Shown here in pieces: positions 1-8,606 of a stretch of 64,000 bases of DNA. Origin of the DNA: an uncultured Clostridium sp. GTDB lineage: Bacteria; Bacillota; Clostridia; Lachnospirales; Lachnospiraceae. Both the position numbers and the translations under genes were made by a program. Below the pieces are notes generated by a model, which saw only the letters and a list, made by a program, of their open reading frames with translations, ran no database searches and was not told the origin of the DNA. Location of the stretch: contig CAKSBP010000002.1 of assembly GCA_934438135.1 (NCBI GenBank), forward strand, positions 139,626 through 203,625, written 5' to 3'. The stretch's first letter is position 1. Every line of letters starts with the position of its first letter.

Positions 1-1489
1 AACATTTGATAAGTTCAGTACGGCACTTATTGAATTACAGAATGATGGAGGAGAGGCAGCTAAGAGAAATCAGGTTGCAAACCTTGCATCTGGTTTTACC
101 GATTTTATTAATTCTATGTCTATTTCATTAGAGAACCTTCAGAAAGACTGTAATGAAGAAATTAAGACATCTGTTGAACAAATCAATTCTATTTCACAGC
201 AGATTGCTACATTAAACAAACAGATTAATACCATTGAACTCACAGGACAGAGGGCAAATGATCTTCGTGACCAGAGAAACCTTTTGTTAGATAATCTGTC
301 TGAATATGCTAATATTTCAACCAGCGAAGTAACAGCAGAGAATGGACTAAGTACTACTTTTGAAGTTCGTCTGGATGGACAGATTCTGGTCGATAATTAT
401 ACGTCTTATTCTCTTCAGGTACAGGCAAAGGATACTATAAATAATCAGAGTGATATCGATGGACTTTATAGTGTTGTTTGGAGTAATGGACAGAATTTTA
501 ATCAAAGTAGTACTACATTAGGCGGAAAACTTCAGGCATTATTTGAAATCCGTGATGGAAACAACTTAGAGAATTTTACTGGAACAGCAAATGGTACAAG
601 TGGAAGTAAAACACTTATTGTTACCGAATCCAGCTGTAATGATATTACAAAGCTGAATCTTCCCGCAGAGAATGGTGTGGTTACAATTGGTGCGAAAGAT
701 TATCCTTATGATAGTTTTGATGTAAATATAGGTGCGGATGGGAAATATACGTATACTTTTCATCTTTCCAAAGCTTTGACAGAGGATGTATCAGATAAGA
801 AGATGCAGGTTGGTGAGAGTGTTGACTGTAAAGGAATTCCTTATTATATGAACCAGCTGACCACATTGGTCAGAACATATGCCAAAGCGTTTAATGGAAT
901 TCATAACAGTGGACAGGATTTGAATGGAAAGAATGGTGTGGATTTCTTTACAGGAAAAGATGCTGCAAGCGGATTAAACTATAATATGGATGAATCTGCT
1001 GCCAGCTTTAGTTCAAAGCTGAAACTTGATGCAGATGGAAATGTCATTGTCACTAATGGAATGATTAACACATCGTATTACAGTATTACCTGTAAGAATT
1101 TTTCTGTTGCTGATTCTATTATGAATGATCCGAAAACAATTGCAGTCAGTGAAAACATTACTAACGGTGTGGATGAAACGAGGGTTTTGGATAAACTGAT
1201 TGCATTAAAATCAGATAAGAACTTATTTAAACAAGGAACACCTTCCAACTTTATTCAGAAACTGACTTCTGATATTGGAACGGATACAGATAAAGCTTCT
1301 ATGTTTTCAACCAGCCAGTCTAATATTGTGGATGCAATTGATACTCAGAGAATGTCAATTTCCAGTGTAGATCAGGATGAAGAAAGCATGGATCTGGTGA
1401 AATTCCAGAATGCATATAATTTGAATTCAAAAGTAATTCAGACCATGAATCAGTTGTACGATGTATTAATTAATGGATTAGGTATTTAA
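1..1489 (+). CDS. flgK: Flagellar hook-associated protein 1 (FlgK), 5' end outside window
   Basis: HAP1 forms the first hook-filament junction ring outside the cell. The reading frame is open from base 2, so the gene enters from upstream. The first Met in the window (base 116) is internal, because the codons before it read like the conserved FlgK stretch (TFDKFSTALIELQNDGGEAA). Visible parts are an N-terminal coiled region rich in Gln/Asn, a variable middle, and the C-terminal D0 helix ending FQNAYNLNSKVIQTMNQLYD, which is the family signature. flgL follows 24 bases after the stop, so both are in one late flagellar operon whose promoter lies upstream of the window. FlgK identity is firm; the N-terminal part is not visible. 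Confidence 0.95.
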   Translation, partial: TFDKFSTALIELQNDGGEAAKRNQVANLASGFTDFINSMSISLENLQKDCNEEIKTSVEQINSISQQIATLNKQINTIELTGQRANDLRDQRNLLLDNLSEYANISTSEVTAENGLSTTFEVRLDGQILVDNYTSYSLQVQAKDTINNQSDIDGLYSVVWSNGQNFNQSSTTLGGKLQALFEIRDGNNLENFTGTANGTSGSKTLIVTESSCNDITKLNLPAENGVVTIGAKDYPYDSFDVNIGADGKYTYTFHLSKALTEDVSDKKMQVGESVDCKGIPYYMNQLTTLVRTYAKAFNGIHNSGQDLNGKNGVDFFTGKDAASGLNYNMDESAASFSSKLKLDADGNVIVTNGMINTSYYSITCKNFSVADSIMNDPKTIAVSENITNGVDETRVLDKLIALKSDKNLFKQGTPSNFIQKLTSDIGTDTDKASMFSTSQSNIVDAIDTQRMSISSVDQDEESMDLVKFQNAYNLNSKVIQTMNQLYDVLINGLGI

Positions 1490-1513
1490 TCCTGTGTTTA
1501 AGGAGGGCAGAAT

Positions 1514-2980
1514 ATGCGAGTGACGAGTAAAATGATGACAACCAATATGTTGGCAAATATAAATAGAAATAAATTAAATGTATCGGATAAGGCAGATCAG
1601 TATTCTACACAGCAGAAAATCCAGAGACCTTCGCAGGATCCCGTTATAGCGGTGCGTTCTTTGAAATTCCGTACAATGAGTACAGAAATCAGCCAATATG
1701 TGGATAAAAATATCCCAGACGCACTTTCCTGGATGGAACAGACAGAGTCGGCACTTGATAGTGTAAACAGTGTTTTGACGACCATGAAAGAATATTTTAA
1801 TAAGGGAGCAAATGACACTCTTGAGGTATCAGATAGAGATGCACTGGTACAGACATTGACCCAGTATAAAGAGCAGATTTACCAGTGCCTGAATGCAGAT
1901 AATGCCGGAAGATATCTTTTTACTGGATATCGTACGGATACTTCTTATTTATATGAAGTAGATGACAGCAGCCAGCAGTATGATATCAAAGAGAATGTAT
2001 CTCCATCTTCTTTAAAAGCGTTTACTTATGTAACAGGTGGACCATCTTATGCAGCAGGAAGTACAGCAGCGAATTATATACAGGCAGCCGCTGTAAAAAA
2101 TACTGGCTATAAAATGACATTAAGTTATGGTGATTTAGATAATGTAAGTAAGATTTCTTATACGAATGGAACTACTGAAACAGATCTTAAAATTGCCAAT
2201 ATTGATGCAGATGATCCAAATGCCTATGATATAAAAGCGTATAATGATAAACATGGAACCAATTATGATGCACTTGTTATTAAAGGAACCGGTGAAGTAA
2301 TCTTAAGCACAGATTCCTATGAAAAACTATCAAAAGCAGATAAAATTAATACACAATATCAGAAAACAAGTTTCGATAAGGGCGATGTAAGACCAGAACA
2401 TCTTTTTGACTGTACAGCTGGAGGAAAAACATATACAGCACCAACTCAGCAGAATATTGAGTATGAAGTGAACTTCAGTCAGAAAATAACTGTGAATACT
2501 ATGGGAAATCAGGTTATGGACGCATCTTTGATTAATCAGATTGATGATGTTATGAATCAGATTTCAAAGGTTCAGGAAGTTGAAAAGAAATTGGCAGATA
2601 TAGAATCTATGATTAGTACCGGCAATTACACTGGAAGTGCAGATGATATGGCAGCATTAAAAGAGCAGGTTACCAATGAACTGACACTTCAGAAAAGTGT
2701 TCTTCAGGAAAAGTTTGGAAATGGCTTAACAACCATTAAGAATGTTCAGGCATCTGTTACTAAAGCCAATGCAGACTTAGGAAGCCGATATCAGAGACTG
2801 CAGCTTACTCAGGCTAGGCTGGAAGATCAGCAGACTAATGTATCTGAAATGATTACAAAAAATGATACCGTGGATATTGAGGATGCGGTTATTAATTACA
2901 CATCAGCAATTACAGCATATAATGCATCTTTAAATGCTGCATCTAAGATAGTACAGAATAGTCTGTTGGATTTCTTATAG
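1514..2980 (+). CDS. flgL: Flagellar hook-associated protein 3 (FlgL)
   Basis: HAP3 is the second junction protein, between FlgK and flagellin. The 488-residue protein begins MRVTSKMMTTNMLANINRN, the flagellin-like D0 helix of FlgL. It has the matching C-terminal helix (ITAYNASLNAASKIVQNSLLDFL). The centre (about residues 140-330) is longer than in short FlgL proteins of about 300 residues and is probably surface-exposed. The Shine-Dalgarno sequence AAGGAGGG lies just before the ATG. It sits between flgK and fliW, the usual order in Gram-positive flagellar operons. Confidence 0.95.
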   Translation: MRVTSKMMTTNMLANINRNKLNVSDKADQYSTQQKIQRPSQDPVIAVRSLKFRTMSTEISQYVDKNIPDALSWMEQTESALDSVNSVLTTMKEYFNKGANDTLEVSDRDALVQTLTQYKEQIYQCLNADNAGRYLFTGYRTDTSYLYEVDDSSQQYDIKENVSPSSLKAFTYVTGGPSYAAGSTAANYIQAAAVKNTGYKMTLSYGDLDNVSKISYTNGTTETDLKIANIDADDPNAYDIKAYNDKHGTNYDALVIKGTGEVILSTDSYEKLSKADKINTQYQKTSFDKGDVRPEHLFDCTAGGKTYTAPTQQNIEYEVNFSQKITVNTMGNQVMDASLINQIDDVMNQISKVQEVEKKLADIESMISTGNYTGSADDMAALKEQVTNELTLQKSVLQEKFGNGLTTIKNVQASVTKANADLGSRYQRLQLTQARLEDQQTNVSEMITKNDTVDIEDAVINYTSAITAYNASLNAASKIVQNSLLDFL

Positions 2981-3016
2981 AAAAAAGAATGTTACGTCTG
3001 CGAAGGGAGAAGTAGT

Positions 3017-3472
3017 ATGCTTATAGATACAAGATGTTTTGGAAAAGTGGATATAGCAGATGAGAAGATTGTTCATTTTCCAGAAGGTTTACTTGGATTT
3101 GAAAATTTAAAAGATTATACCATTATATATGATATTACAAATGGTAAACGTGCGAAAATTGCATGGCTTCAGAGTGTGGAGGAACCAGAACTGGCTTTGC
3201 CGGTAATTAATCCGTTTGATGTAATGGAAGATTATAATCCAACTGTGGATGAAGAACTTTTGAAAGTTCTGGGTGATGTCACCCCTGAAAATATAGTGGT
3301 TTTGTTAGTGGTTACTGTCCCTTCTGAAGTAGAAAAAACAACAGCAAATTTAAAAGCACCGATTATTATGAATTCCGATGAAAGACTTGGTGCACAGATT
3401 ATTGTGGAAAATAAAGACTATGTAATTAAATATCCTATTATAAAAAAGACTAGGGGGGGAAGTGAATGCTAG
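3017..3472 (+). CDS. fliW: Flagellar assembly factor FliW
   Basis: FliW is a cytoplasmic regulator that binds either flagellin or CsrA. When flagellin has been exported, free FliW captures CsrA and lifts repression of flagellin translation. The 151-residue protein shows the family pattern: an N-terminal strand with FPEGLLGFE near residues 22-30, the ENIVVLLVVTVP strand, and the C-terminal GAQIIVEN motif. It overlaps the start of csrA by 7 bases, so the two antagonists are probably translationally coupled. The CsrA-type hairpins before both flagellin genes downstream complete the circuit. Confidence 0.95.
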   Translation: MLIDTRCFGKVDIADEKIVHFPEGLLGFENLKDYTIIYDITNGKRAKIAWLQSVEEPELALPVINPFDVMEDYNPTVDEELLKVLGDVTPENIVVLLVVTVPSEVEKTTANLKAPIIMNSDERLGAQIIVENKDYVIKYPIIKKTRGGSEC

Positions 3473-3684
3473 CCCTATCTAGAAAAATCAACGAAACGAT
3501 TGTAATAGGACAGGATGTTGAAATAACTGTGCTTGAAGTGAAAGGTGATCAGGTAAAGCTTGGTATTTCAGCACCAAAAACAGTCCCAATTTATAGAAAA
3601 GAGATTTATCTTCAGATAAAAGAAGAGAATAAGCAGTCTATGACAAACAGCATTAATGCAGATAAATTGAAAGATTTTCTGTAG
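3466..3684 (+). CDS. csrA: Carbon storage regulator / translational repressor CsrA
   Basis: CsrA is a small homodimeric RNA-binding protein that recognises ANGGA motifs, ideally in hairpin loops over ribosome binding sites. The 72-residue protein opens MLALSRKINETIVIG and contains the conserved ITVLEVKGDQVKLGISAP stretch and the VPIYRKEIYLQI region. The start codon lies inside the last codons of fliW, and a GGGGGGA ribosome site is within fliW. A rho-independent terminator follows 8 bases after the stop. The likely target here is flagellin mRNA, as established for Bacillus subtilis hag. Confidence 0.96.
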   Translation: MLALSRKINETIVIGQDVEITVLEVKGDQVKLGISAPKTVPIYRKEIYLQIKEENKQSMTNSINADKLKDFL

Positions 3685-3692
3685 GTACAAAG

Positions 3693-3721
3693 AAGAGCCG
3701 GTATTGAACTGGTTCTTTTTT
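3693..3721 (+). terminator. Rho-independent terminator after csrA
   Basis: A 10-bp stem AAGAGCCGGT/ACTGGTTCTT (two G-U pairs, loop ATTGA) is followed by a run of T. It closes the flgK-flgL-fliW-csrA operon. Confidence 0.85.
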
Positions 3722-3745
3722 GAGTTTGCGCGCCATGACGATTTA

Positions 3746-3775
3746 ACGGAAGGATGACGGAGATGTCATCCTTTC
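3746..3775 (+). other. Hairpin with three overlapping ANGGA (CsrA-type) motifs
   Basis: The stem AAGGATGAC/GTCATCCTT is perfect, with loop GGAGAT. The segment holds ACGGA (3746), AAGGA (3749) and ACGGA (3757), the last entering the loop. No T-run follows, so it is not a terminator. It lies between the csrA terminator and the flaG promoter. Its role is unknown; CsrA binding is inferred only from the motif and the location. Confidence 0.45.
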
Positions 3776-3851
3776 CACCTGTTTCATTGTGAAAACAAAA
3801 ATTAATTTCTTGATACATATTTTTTCGATTTAGAATTTCGTAAGTATTTGT

Positions 3852-3878
3852 TAACTTAATAAGATGGATAGCCGATAA
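3852..3878 (+). promoter_or_regulatory. Sigma-D (sigma-28) promoter for flaG-fliD-fliS
   Basis: TAAC-N15-GCCGATAA matches the sigma-D consensus (TAAA-N15-GCCGATAA) with one mismatch and exact spacing. It lies 42 bases upstream of the flaG start and directly after the csrA terminator, so filament-cap genes are a separate late-class transcript. Confidence 0.8.
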
Positions 3879-3919
3879 ATTAAATAGATTAATGGTTGTC
3901 TATGGTTTTGGGAGGTGCA

Positions 3920-4303
3920 ATGGTGATAGAAAATATTAATAACAACATAAAGACTACAGGCGCAAGTGATTCATCATATAACATTCAGAAGACGGTTTCA
4001 GTCAGAGGCGTTCAGGAAGAAGAGGAGAAAATTTCCCTTGGTAATGAGTCATTACTGAATAACATCAATGGACGTGATATGGAGAAACAGGTTAGTGATG
4101 CAATTGACAAGGTAAATACAGATGAACGTTTCCGAAGAACAGGATGTGAATTTACCTACCATAAAGAGTCAAAAAGAATATCAATTACTTTATATGATAA
4201 AAAGACGAAAGAAGTTATTAAAGAGATTCCGCCTGAAGATACACTGAAGATGTTGGATAAGATGCATGAACTTGCAGGTTTAATTATGGATGAAAGAAAA
4301 TAA
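3920..4303 (+). CDS. flaG: Flagellar protein FlaG
   Basis: FlaG is a small protein linked to filament length and cap function, normally encoded just before fliD. The C-terminal half carries the family pattern: ERFRRTGCEFTYHKESKRI, then VIKEIPPEDTLKMLDKMHELAGLIMDE. The frame is open from an ATG at 3896, but the ribosome site GGAGGT (3911-3916) favours ATG 3920 (127 residues) or GTG 3923. The N-terminus is low-complexity and Asn-rich. The fliD start follows 15 bases after the stop. Confidence 0.9.
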   Translation: MVIENINNNIKTTGASDSSYNIQKTVSVRGVQEEEEKISLGNESLLNNINGRDMEKQVSDAIDKVNTDERFRRTGCEFTYHKESKRISITLYDKKTKEVIKEIPPEDTLKMLDKMHELAGLIMDERK

Positions 4304-4317
4304 GGGAGGTTGGTTCT

Positions 4318-6393
4318 ATGGCAATTCGTATGACTGGTATGATTTCTGGTTTGGATACAGATTCGATTATTCAGAGTCTTGTAGACGCACAGAAAACCAA
4401 GAATAAGAAGACTACAGATAAGAAGACGAAATTAGAGTGGAAGCAGGAAAAATGGAAGGCATTAAATCAGAAGCTGCTTGATTTGACATATAAGCAGATT
4501 GATAACATGAAGATGCAGAAAAATTATATGACAAAGAAGGTAACTGCATCCGATGAGACAAAAGTTTCTGCAAAAGCAGATATTAATACACCAGAGGGTT
4601 CCCACCAGATTACAGTAAGCCAGCTGGCAAGTTCTCAGTATGTAACCAGTGGACAGATTACTACAGATGGATTTGGAACAGGAACAAAATTAACAGATAT
4701 TGGTTTTACAGCAGGACAGTCTGTTATTAATATTACAAATGGAAGCAAGAGTGTTCAGCTGGATGTTTCCGATAAAACTACAGTAAAGGATTTTATTTCA
4801 TCCTGTAGTAGTGCTGGATTGAATGCCAGCTATGATGCTGCCCAGAAGAGGTTTTTTATCAGTTCCAAGGAAAGTGGAAAGGATAATGCTTTTACGATTA
4901 CAAGCGGAAGTTATACCAGTGAAGGTGTAGCCGCTAAAGATGCAATTACCGGTCTGATAAACATGGATGCATCTGGAAATACCGCTGCTGTATCTGCAGC
5001 ATTACTTGCATTGGGAAAAGGTGGAGATACAAGCAAAACAGAAGAAGCATTAAAGGATTTGGCTGTTTCAAAAGTGGATGCAGAGGCCACCAATAAGGCA
5101 AACAATTTTTATTTCCAGGTTGCGAAAAAGGATATAACACTTGATGCTGAGACAATTCAGAAAATTGAAGAAGATAATGCTGGTATTGAAGATGAGGCAG
5201 AACGAAATGCAGCGATACAGGCTCAGAAAGAAGAAAAGATTTATGAACTTACTTCTAAAAAGCTTGCAACAGAAGAATATCAGACAAAGATAAAAGATGC
5301 ACTTGCTAATGGAATAGACGAAGCTATGGTAGAAAGTGAACTAGGTGCAGATGCTGCACTTTACGCAGATGCTTATACATTTGAAGATAAGACAACTAGA
5401 ACAGTTCAGGCACAAAGTGCTATGGAAGCTGCCGTTTCCAATTATAAAGCACTTGGTTCCACGAGTACTACACCTGCTGGTTCTGCTGACAGTGCACTGA
5501 AAAACCTTGGACTTGGTGAAATTACTAATACATCAAGTGATTTATCTGCCAGTGCTACTGGAAGTTTTACTCTTGTAGCTGCAAAGAATAGTATTATCAA
5601 ATACAATGGAGTTGAGATGGAAAACTCAAGCAACTCTATTTCTGTAAATGGTTTATCAGTAGAACTAAAGGGTGTAACAGACAGCCCAATTACTATTAAT
5701 GTATCTCAGGATACAGATTCCACATATAATATGATTAAAGATTTCGTGAATACTTATAATAGTATATTAAAAGAAATGAATGATTTATATTATGCGGATT
5801 CTGCAAAGGGATATGCACCACTGTCTGATGATGAAAAAGAAGCTATGACCGATGATGAAGTGGAAAAATGGGAAACGAAAATTAAGGATTCCATTTTACG
5901 CCGTGATGATACAATCGGCGGTATTATAAATGCAATGAAAAATGCATTGCAGACATCTATTACAGTAGATGGGAAAAAATATTCCTTATCCAGTTTTGGC
6001 GTAGGAACTTCTTCTGATTATACAGAGAAAGGTCTTCTTCACATTGACGGGGATGATGATGATACTGCAGTAAAAGGAAAAACGAACAAATTAAAAAATG
6101 CATTAGTAAGTGATCCTGATTTAGTAATGCAGGTATTTACGGGTGTGGCAAAAGAACTGGCAAGCACCATGTCTGATAAAATGAAAAAGACAACTTTGAG
6201 CAGTGCACAGAAATTTTATAATGATAAAGACATTCAGAATCAGATAGATAAACTAACAAAGCAGATTAGCAAAGAATCCAGTGCATTAACTGATTTGGAA
6301 GATAAATATTATGATCAGTTTGGTGCAATGGAGACAGCGTTAGCAAAGCTTCAGTCTTCTCAAAATGCACTTTCTGGATTATTAGGAAAATAA
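4318..6393 (+). CDS. fliD: Flagellar filament cap protein FliD (HAP2)
   Basis: FliD forms the cap under which flagellin monomers fold at the filament tip. The N-terminus MAIRMTGMISGLDTDSIIQSL is the FliD_N signature. The C-terminal domain has the coiled coil and DKYYDQFGAMETALAKLQSSQ ending typical of FliD_C. At 691 residues it is clearly longer than the B. subtilis protein of about 500. The extra length is a Glu/Ala/Lys-rich, probably helical insert around residues 200-400. The ribosome site GGGAGG precedes the ATG. It is in the sigma-D operon with flaG and fliS. Confidence 0.95.
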   Translation: MAIRMTGMISGLDTDSIIQSLVDAQKTKNKKTTDKKTKLEWKQEKWKALNQKLLDLTYKQIDNMKMQKNYMTKKVTASDETKVSAKADINTPEGSHQITVSQLASSQYVTSGQITTDGFGTGTKLTDIGFTAGQSVINITNGSKSVQLDVSDKTTVKDFISSCSSAGLNASYDAAQKRFFISSKESGKDNAFTITSGSYTSEGVAAKDAITGLINMDASGNTAAVSAALLALGKGGDTSKTEEALKDLAVSKVDAEATNKANNFYFQVAKKDITLDAETIQKIEEDNAGIEDEAERNAAIQAQKEEKIYELTSKKLATEEYQTKIKDALANGIDEAMVESELGADAALYADAYTFEDKTTRTVQAQSAMEAAVSNYKALGSTSTTPAGSADSALKNLGLGEITNTSSDLSASATGSFTLVAAKNSIIKYNGVEMENSSNSISVNGLSVELKGVTDSPITINVSQDTDSTYNMIKDFVNTYNSILKEMNDLYYADSAKGYAPLSDDEKEAMTDDEVEKWETKIKDSILRRDDTIGGIINAMKNALQTSITVDGKKYSLSSFGVGTSSDYTEKGLLHIDGDDDDTAVKGKTNKLKNALVSDPDLVMQVFTGVAKELASTMSDKMKKTTLSSAQKFYNDKDIQNQIDKLTKQISKESSALTDLEDKYYDQFGAMETALAKLQSSQNALSGLLGK

Positions 6394-6464
6394 TAAGTGT
6401 GTATAAGAGCAACTGCGAATTGAAAAAATAGAAGAGTAAGATAGATATACATGGAGGAACGAAT

Positions 6465-6839
6465 ATGGGATTTAATGCGGCGGCAGCTTATCAGAATAGC
6501 AAAATTATGACAGCAACAGGAGCAGACTTAACATTAATGCTGTATGATGGAGCAATTAAATTTTGTAATCTTGCTTTAAATGCAATGGAGAAAAATGATA
6601 TTCAGGGAACAAATGCAAACATTCAGAAGGCAGAAAAGATTATTAATGAACTACAGGTAACTCTGGATTACAAGTATTCGGTTGCAGAAGATTTTAATAA
6701 TGTGTACAAATATATTAGAGGAAAATTATTTCAGGCTAATATTAAAAAGGATCCGGAAATGCTGAATCTTGCATTGGACGAAATTCGTGACATGAGAAAT
6801 ATCTGGAAGAACGTTATGGCACACAATAAATCAAAATAA
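6465..6839 (+). CDS. fliS: Flagellin export chaperone FliS
   Basis: FliS binds the C-terminal helix of flagellin and stops premature polymerisation before export. The 124-residue protein begins MGFNAAAAYQNSKIMTATGADLTLMLYDGAIKF, covering the conserved AYQ.N.I.TA and LMLYDGA motifs. It ends with an Asp-rich RDMRNIWKNVM helix. The ribosome site is ATGGAGGAAC. It stands 71 bases after fliD and 21 bases before the next gene. Confidence 0.95.
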   Translation: MGFNAAAAYQNSKIMTATGADLTLMLYDGAIKFCNLALNAMEKNDIQGTNANIQKAEKIINELQVTLDYKYSVAEDFNNVYKYIRGKLFQANIKKDPEMLNLALDEIRDMRNIWKNVMAHNKSK

Positions 6840-6860
6840 ACTTCGGAAAGGAAGCACAAT

Positions 6861-7340
6861 TTGAGCAGTTTAGTTTATATAAATATTCTTGCAGATTCTC
6901 TGCAGAGAAAGAAAAGTGCATTAGAAAATATTCTGGAATTAACCAAAGAACAGCAGTCTCTCTTAAAGGGAGACTGCTTTCATGATGAAGAGTTTAAATC
7001 TATTATAGAAAAAAAAGAACGATTTATCCGGCAGTTGACAGAATTGGATGCTGGTTTTGAGACAATTTATCAAAAAGTTAAGAATGAACTGGAAGCAGAT
7101 AGGACTAAGTATAAAGATGACATTGTAAAAATGCAGCATCTAATTATAGAAATTACAGACTTGAGTGTTGAAGTACAGGCACTGGAAAAACAGAATAAAA
7201 TCCAATTGGAGATTATGATTGCCAATAGGAAAGATAAGCTTCGTTCCAGTAAAATGAGTAATCAGGGAGTGTCCAGTTATTATCGTAATATGGCTAATAC
7301 ATTTCAAACACAGTCACATTATGTGGATAGAAAAAAATAA
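6861..7340 (+). CDS. Probable flagellar export chaperone (FlgN/FliT-like)
   Basis: The 159-residue protein is almost wholly alpha-helical. The pattern ENILELTKEQQSLL, then FKSIIEKKERFIRQLTELDAGF and ALEKQNKIQLEIMI, resembles FlgN-type chaperones for hook-associated proteins. The position after fliS would also suit FliT, the FliD chaperone. Sequence alone does not separate the two. The start is TTG at 6861, with AAAGGAAG about 8 bases upstream; no in-frame ATG or GTG with a better site is nearby. It ends about 25 bases before the flagellin promoter. Confidence 0.7.
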   Translation: MSSLVYINILADSLQRKKSALENILELTKEQQSLLKGDCFHDEEFKSIIEKKERFIRQLTELDAGFETIYQKVKNELEADRTKYKDDIVKMQHLIIEITDLSVEVQALEKQNKIQLEIMIANRKDKLRSSKMSNQGVSSYYRNMANTFQTQSHYVDRKK

Positions 7341-7365
7341 TTGTCGAAAAATATCAAATTAAGTA

Positions 7366-7392
7366 TAAAGTCTCCTGAAAGCATGTCGATAT
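7366..7392 (+). promoter_or_regulatory. Sigma-D promoter of first flagellin gene
   Basis: TAAA-N15-GTCGATAT is a near-perfect sigma-D promoter. It lies about 105 bases before the flagellin ATG, leaving a leader long enough for the CsrA-type hairpin. Confidence 0.88.
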
Positions 7393-7454
7393 ATATTATG
7401 AATGTGAGTGATTAATCCACCTATGTTAGGAAACTCACATGAACATTATAAGCA

Positions 7455-7472
7455 GGCAGCATGGATGCTGCC
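7455..7472 (+). promoter_or_regulatory. CsrA-type hairpin in first flagellin leader
   Basis: GGCAGC-ATGGAT-GCTGCC forms a 6-bp perfect stem with GGA in a six-base loop, as in high-affinity CsrA sites. A second GGA lies in the ribosome site AAGGAG (7483-7488), 11 bases downstream. This mirrors the two-site arrangement known for the B. subtilis hag leader. Binding is inferred. Confidence 0.75.
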
Positions 7473-7495
7473 CTAGACATTTAAGGAGAAAAAAT

Positions 7496-8317
7496 ATGAG
7501 AATTCAGCACAATATGACAGCAGCAAATGCGAACAGACAGTTAGGCGTAACAACATCAAACTTAAGCAAATCCACAGAAAAATTATCTTCTGGTTATTCT
7601 ATTAACCGTGCAGCAGATAATGCAGCAGGATTAAAGATTTCTGAAAAAATGCGTGGACAGATTAGAGGTTTAAGTCAGGCTTCTACTAATGCTCAGGATG
7701 GTATTTCTTTAGTACAGACAGCAGAAGGTGCTTTAAATGAAACAACTGCTATTCTTCAGAGAATGAGAGAATTATCTGTACAGGCTGCCAACGATACAAA
7801 TGTATCTGCAGACCGTGCTTCTATCAGCGAAGAAATGGCTGAATTAGAAAAAGAAATCACACGTATCGCTGAACAAACAGAATTTAATACAATGAAACTG
7901 TTAAGCGGCGGATTAAAAGGTGGAATAAAATTACAGGTTGGTGCTAACGAAGGCCAGAACATCAAATTCAGTATTGCTGACATGAGCGCAAAAGCATTAG
8001 GACTATCTGGAATCAGTGGAAAAATTGGAAGCCACGATGAAGCTACAGGTACAATTACAAAAATCCAGGATGCTTTAGAAAAAGTAACTGCTCAGAGATC
8101 AAAACTTGGTGCTACTCAGAACAGATTAGAACACACAATTTCTAATGCTGATAACACAGCAGAAAACTTAACAACAGCAGAATCCCGTATCCGTGACGTT
8201 GATATGGCAGCAGAAATGGTTAAGTATTCTAAAGATGGTATTCTTCAGCAGGCTGCACAGTCTATGCTTGCACAGGCTAACCAGTCTACACAGGGCGTAT
8301 TATCTATCTTAGGATAA
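7496..8317 (+). CDS. Flagellin (first copy)
   Basis: This is a filament subunit of 273 residues. It has the N-terminal D0/D1 helices (MRIQHNMTAANANRQLG, then SSGYSINRAADNAAGL, then LQRMRELSVQAANDTN) and the C-terminal D1/D0 helices (SRIRDVDMAAEMV, then ILQQAAQSMLAQANQ). The hypervariable D2/D3 part is almost absent, so this is a minimal flagellin. The frame is open upstream to 7439, but ATG 7496 matches all family members and has AAGGAG seven bases upstream. The start of the longer frame is just the CsrA hairpin read as codons. The gene has its own sigma-D promoter and terminator. Confidence 0.96.
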   Translation: MRIQHNMTAANANRQLGVTTSNLSKSTEKLSSGYSINRAADNAAGLKISEKMRGQIRGLSQASTNAQDGISLVQTAEGALNETTAILQRMRELSVQAANDTNVSADRASISEEMAELEKEITRIAEQTEFNTMKLLSGGLKGGIKLQVGANEGQNIKFSIADMSAKALGLSGISGKIGSHDEATGTITKIQDALEKVTAQRSKLGATQNRLEHTISNADNTAENLTTAESRIRDVDMAAEMVKYSKDGILQQAAQSMLAQANQSTQGVLSILG

Positions 8318-8350
8318 GCATTTCAAAATCGAATAAACACCAGAAAAAGA

Positions 8351-8395
8351 AAATCCTGATTCTGGAAACATTTCTGTTTCCAGACAGGATTTTTT
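8351..8395 (+). terminator. Terminator after first flagellin gene
   Basis: A long stem (TCTGGAAACA/TGTTTCCAGA extended by AATCCTG/CAGGATT, small bulge) has a TTTC loop and ends in six T. Flagellin copies are therefore separate transcripts. Confidence 0.9.
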
Positions 8396-8459
8396 ATAGT
8401 TTTTCTATAATAGAATAAAAAATGCTGGAAAAAAATATGAAAAAAGTTTGGAAAAGCTA

Positions 8460-8486
8460 TTAAGTATTTTGATACTAAGACGATAT
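8460..8486 (+). promoter_or_regulatory. Sigma-D promoter of second flagellin gene
   Basis: TTAA-N15-GACGATAT fits sigma-D, with a weaker -35 than the first flagellin promoter. It lies about 120 bases before the start codon. Confidence 0.72.
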
Positions 8487-8564
8487 ATATAGTGAATGTG
8501 AGGGAATGATACTTGTTACATAATAAGTTATTATTAACGCACATAGTAGTTGAAAAATAATAAC

Positions 8565-8584
8565 AAGCAGCATGGATGCTGCTT
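8565..8584 (+). promoter_or_regulatory. CsrA-type hairpin in second flagellin leader
   Basis: AAGCAGC-ATGGAT-GCTGCTT has the same loop as in the first flagellin leader. The stem pair G-C at the outer end of the first copy is replaced by A-T here, a compensatory change that supports a real RNA structure. The ribosome site AAGGAGGA follows at 8592-8599. Confidence 0.75.
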
Positions 8585-8606
8585 CAAATTCAAGGAGGAA
8601 TGTATT

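Noticed and set aside
7439..7495. In-frame extensions upstream of the flagellins (also 8550-8606)
   Set aside because: The similar QHGCC codons arise from the conserved CsrA hairpin, not from protein conservation; both real starts match the flagellin family.
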